A stretch of DNA of 64,000 nt from CAYZWU01 sp964482235 (lineage in GTDB: Bacteria > Planctomycetota > B15-G4 > CAYZWU01): positions 66,795 through 130,794 of the forward strand of contig CAYZWU010000011.1 in NCBI GenBank assembly GCA_964482235.1. The letters run 5' to 3'. The position numbers and the translations under genes were made by a program. The notes beneath the pieces are model-generated. The model made no database searches. It was not told the origin of the DNA and worked only from the letters and a program-made list of their open reading frames with translations. Below are positions 63,309 to 64,000 of this stretch, in pieces (within the stretch, counting starts at the first letter, position 1; each line of letters starts with the position of its first letter).

Positions 63309-64000
63309 GCGACAAGGTCACCCTGAAGATCAACGACGTCGACGTGACGGTTCCTCGGGGAACGACGGTCATCGAGGCGGCCCGCACCATCGGCGTGGAG
63401 ATCCCCCACTTCTGCTACCATCCCAGCCTCGAGCTTGTCGGATCGTGCCGGATGTGCCAGGTGGAGTTCACGGCCGGCGGCCGCTCCTTCCTGGGCGTCT
63501 CCTGCCGCACCGAGGCGGCCGACGGGATGGAGGTCGACACGCACTCCGAGGCGGCGGTCCGCGCCCGCGCCGGAGTGCTCGAGTTTCTCCTGGCCAACCA
63601 TCCTCTCGACTGCCCGATCTGCGACGAGGCCGGAGAGTGCGACCTCCAGGACACGGCCTACGCGCACGGCTTCACCGACGGCCGGTTCAAGGAGGAACGG
63701 CGCAAGAGCGTGAAGAAAACCCCCCTGGGCGGGCACATCGTCTATGACGCGGAGCGGTGCATCCTCTGCACCCGGTGCGTCCGTTTCATGGAGCAGTATG
63801 CCAAGGCGGCCCAGCTCGACGTGTTCGGCCGAGGCGACGAATCGATCATCAGCGTCTTCCCCGGCCAGGAGCTCGACTCGAGCTACACGGGCAACATTGC
63901 CGACCTCTGCCCCGTCGGCGCGCTGACCATCGAGGATTTCCGGTTCGCCTGCCGCGTCTGGAACCTCGCCTCCGCCCCGTCGATCTGCCCCTACTGCAGC
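63305..64000 (+). CDS. nuoG: NADH-quinone oxidoreductase subunit G, N-terminal part (runs off window)
   Basis: 232 codons are visible. The [2Fe-2S] domain has HFCYHPSLELVGSCRMCQV with a fourth Cys in VSCRTEA; the His-ligated N5 motif is HPLDCPICDEAGECDLQD; and ferredoxin-like ligands lie in CILCTRCVRF and CPVGALT. Another CPYC begins at the window end, where the molybdopterin-fold part would start (an N7-type cluster is possible). The ATG at 63305 overlaps the nuoF stop (ATGA). Confidence 0.95.
   Translation, partial: MSDKVTLKINDVDVTVPRGTTVIEAARTIGVEIPHFCYHPSLELVGSCRMCQVEFTAGGRSFLGVSCRTEAADGMEVDTHSEAAVRARAGVLEFLLANHPLDCPICDEAGECDLQDTAYAHGFTDGRFKEERRKSVKKTPLGGHIVYDAERCILCTRCVRFMEQYAKAAQLDVFGRGDESIISVFPGQELDSSYTGNIADLCPVGALTIEDFRFACRVWNLASAPSICPYCS

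Overview
The window is a high-GC, densely packed stretch from a Gram-negative bacterium. The Gram-negative assignment rests on the lipopolysaccharide genes (lpxL-type acyltransferase, heptose activation enzymes, heptosyltransferase, core kinase), an RND efflux pump with its periplasmic adaptor, an apolipoprotein N-acyltransferase fragment and a YidC with a large periplasmic domain. Several traits recall Planctomycetota or related lineages rather than Proteobacteria: an NPCBM carbohydrate-binding module, FHA-sigma54 and large Ser/Thr-kinase regulators, HEAT-repeat lipoproteins, membrane-anchored proteins made of carboxypeptidase-regulatory repeats, and a nif-type NifU/NifS pair with no nitrogenase genes nearby. 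That placement is an inference. Two blocks of exactly 100 N suggest a scaffolded draft or metagenome assembly.

Layout. 1-5573: start of a lipoprotein acyltransferase (minus), then an adaptor and an enlarged RND pump (plus). 5614-5770: tRNA-Ala(CGC) with promoter and terminator. 5990-9099: one-carbon folate enzymes (cyclodeaminase/cyclohydrolase and formate-THF ligase) around a membrane zinc peptidase. 9252-11299: nifU-nifS. 11392-14378: repeat protein and RimK. 14523-32243: a long minus-strand run that begins with LPS genes (lpxL-type, unknown, hldE, separate heptose kinase and adenylyltransferase, core kinase, GT4, waaF) and continues into an FHA-sigma54 regulator, a degenerate metallopeptidase, a receptor Ser/Thr kinase and a HEAT-repeat secreted protein. 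32571-38479: smc, an ATP-cone protein and nrdR. 38643-44179: secreted protein, mnmE, yidC, phosphoesterase and a small Zn-ribbon protein. 44343-48055: HEAT lipoprotein, radC and an NPCBM protein. 48190-54387: heat-shock cluster groEL-groES-groEL-dnaJ-grpE-fmdB. 54400-58985: second repeat protein and a secreted metallopeptidase-like protein. 59111-64000: nuoABCDEFG start of complex I, broken by the two gaps and cut by the window end.

The genes are mostly housekeeping (envelope, folding, chromosome segregation, respiration, Fe-S and folate metabolism). The less ordinary parts are the phospho-signalling cluster fused to the LPS run, the doubled heptose-activation set, an ATP-cone protein of NrdD-like character between nrdR and smc, two GroELs flanking one groES behind a 24-bp palindrome, and hairpin leaders before nuoA and dnaJ. 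Many adjacent genes overlap by 1-4 bases (ATGA, GTGA, TGATG), and GTG and TTG starts are frequent.
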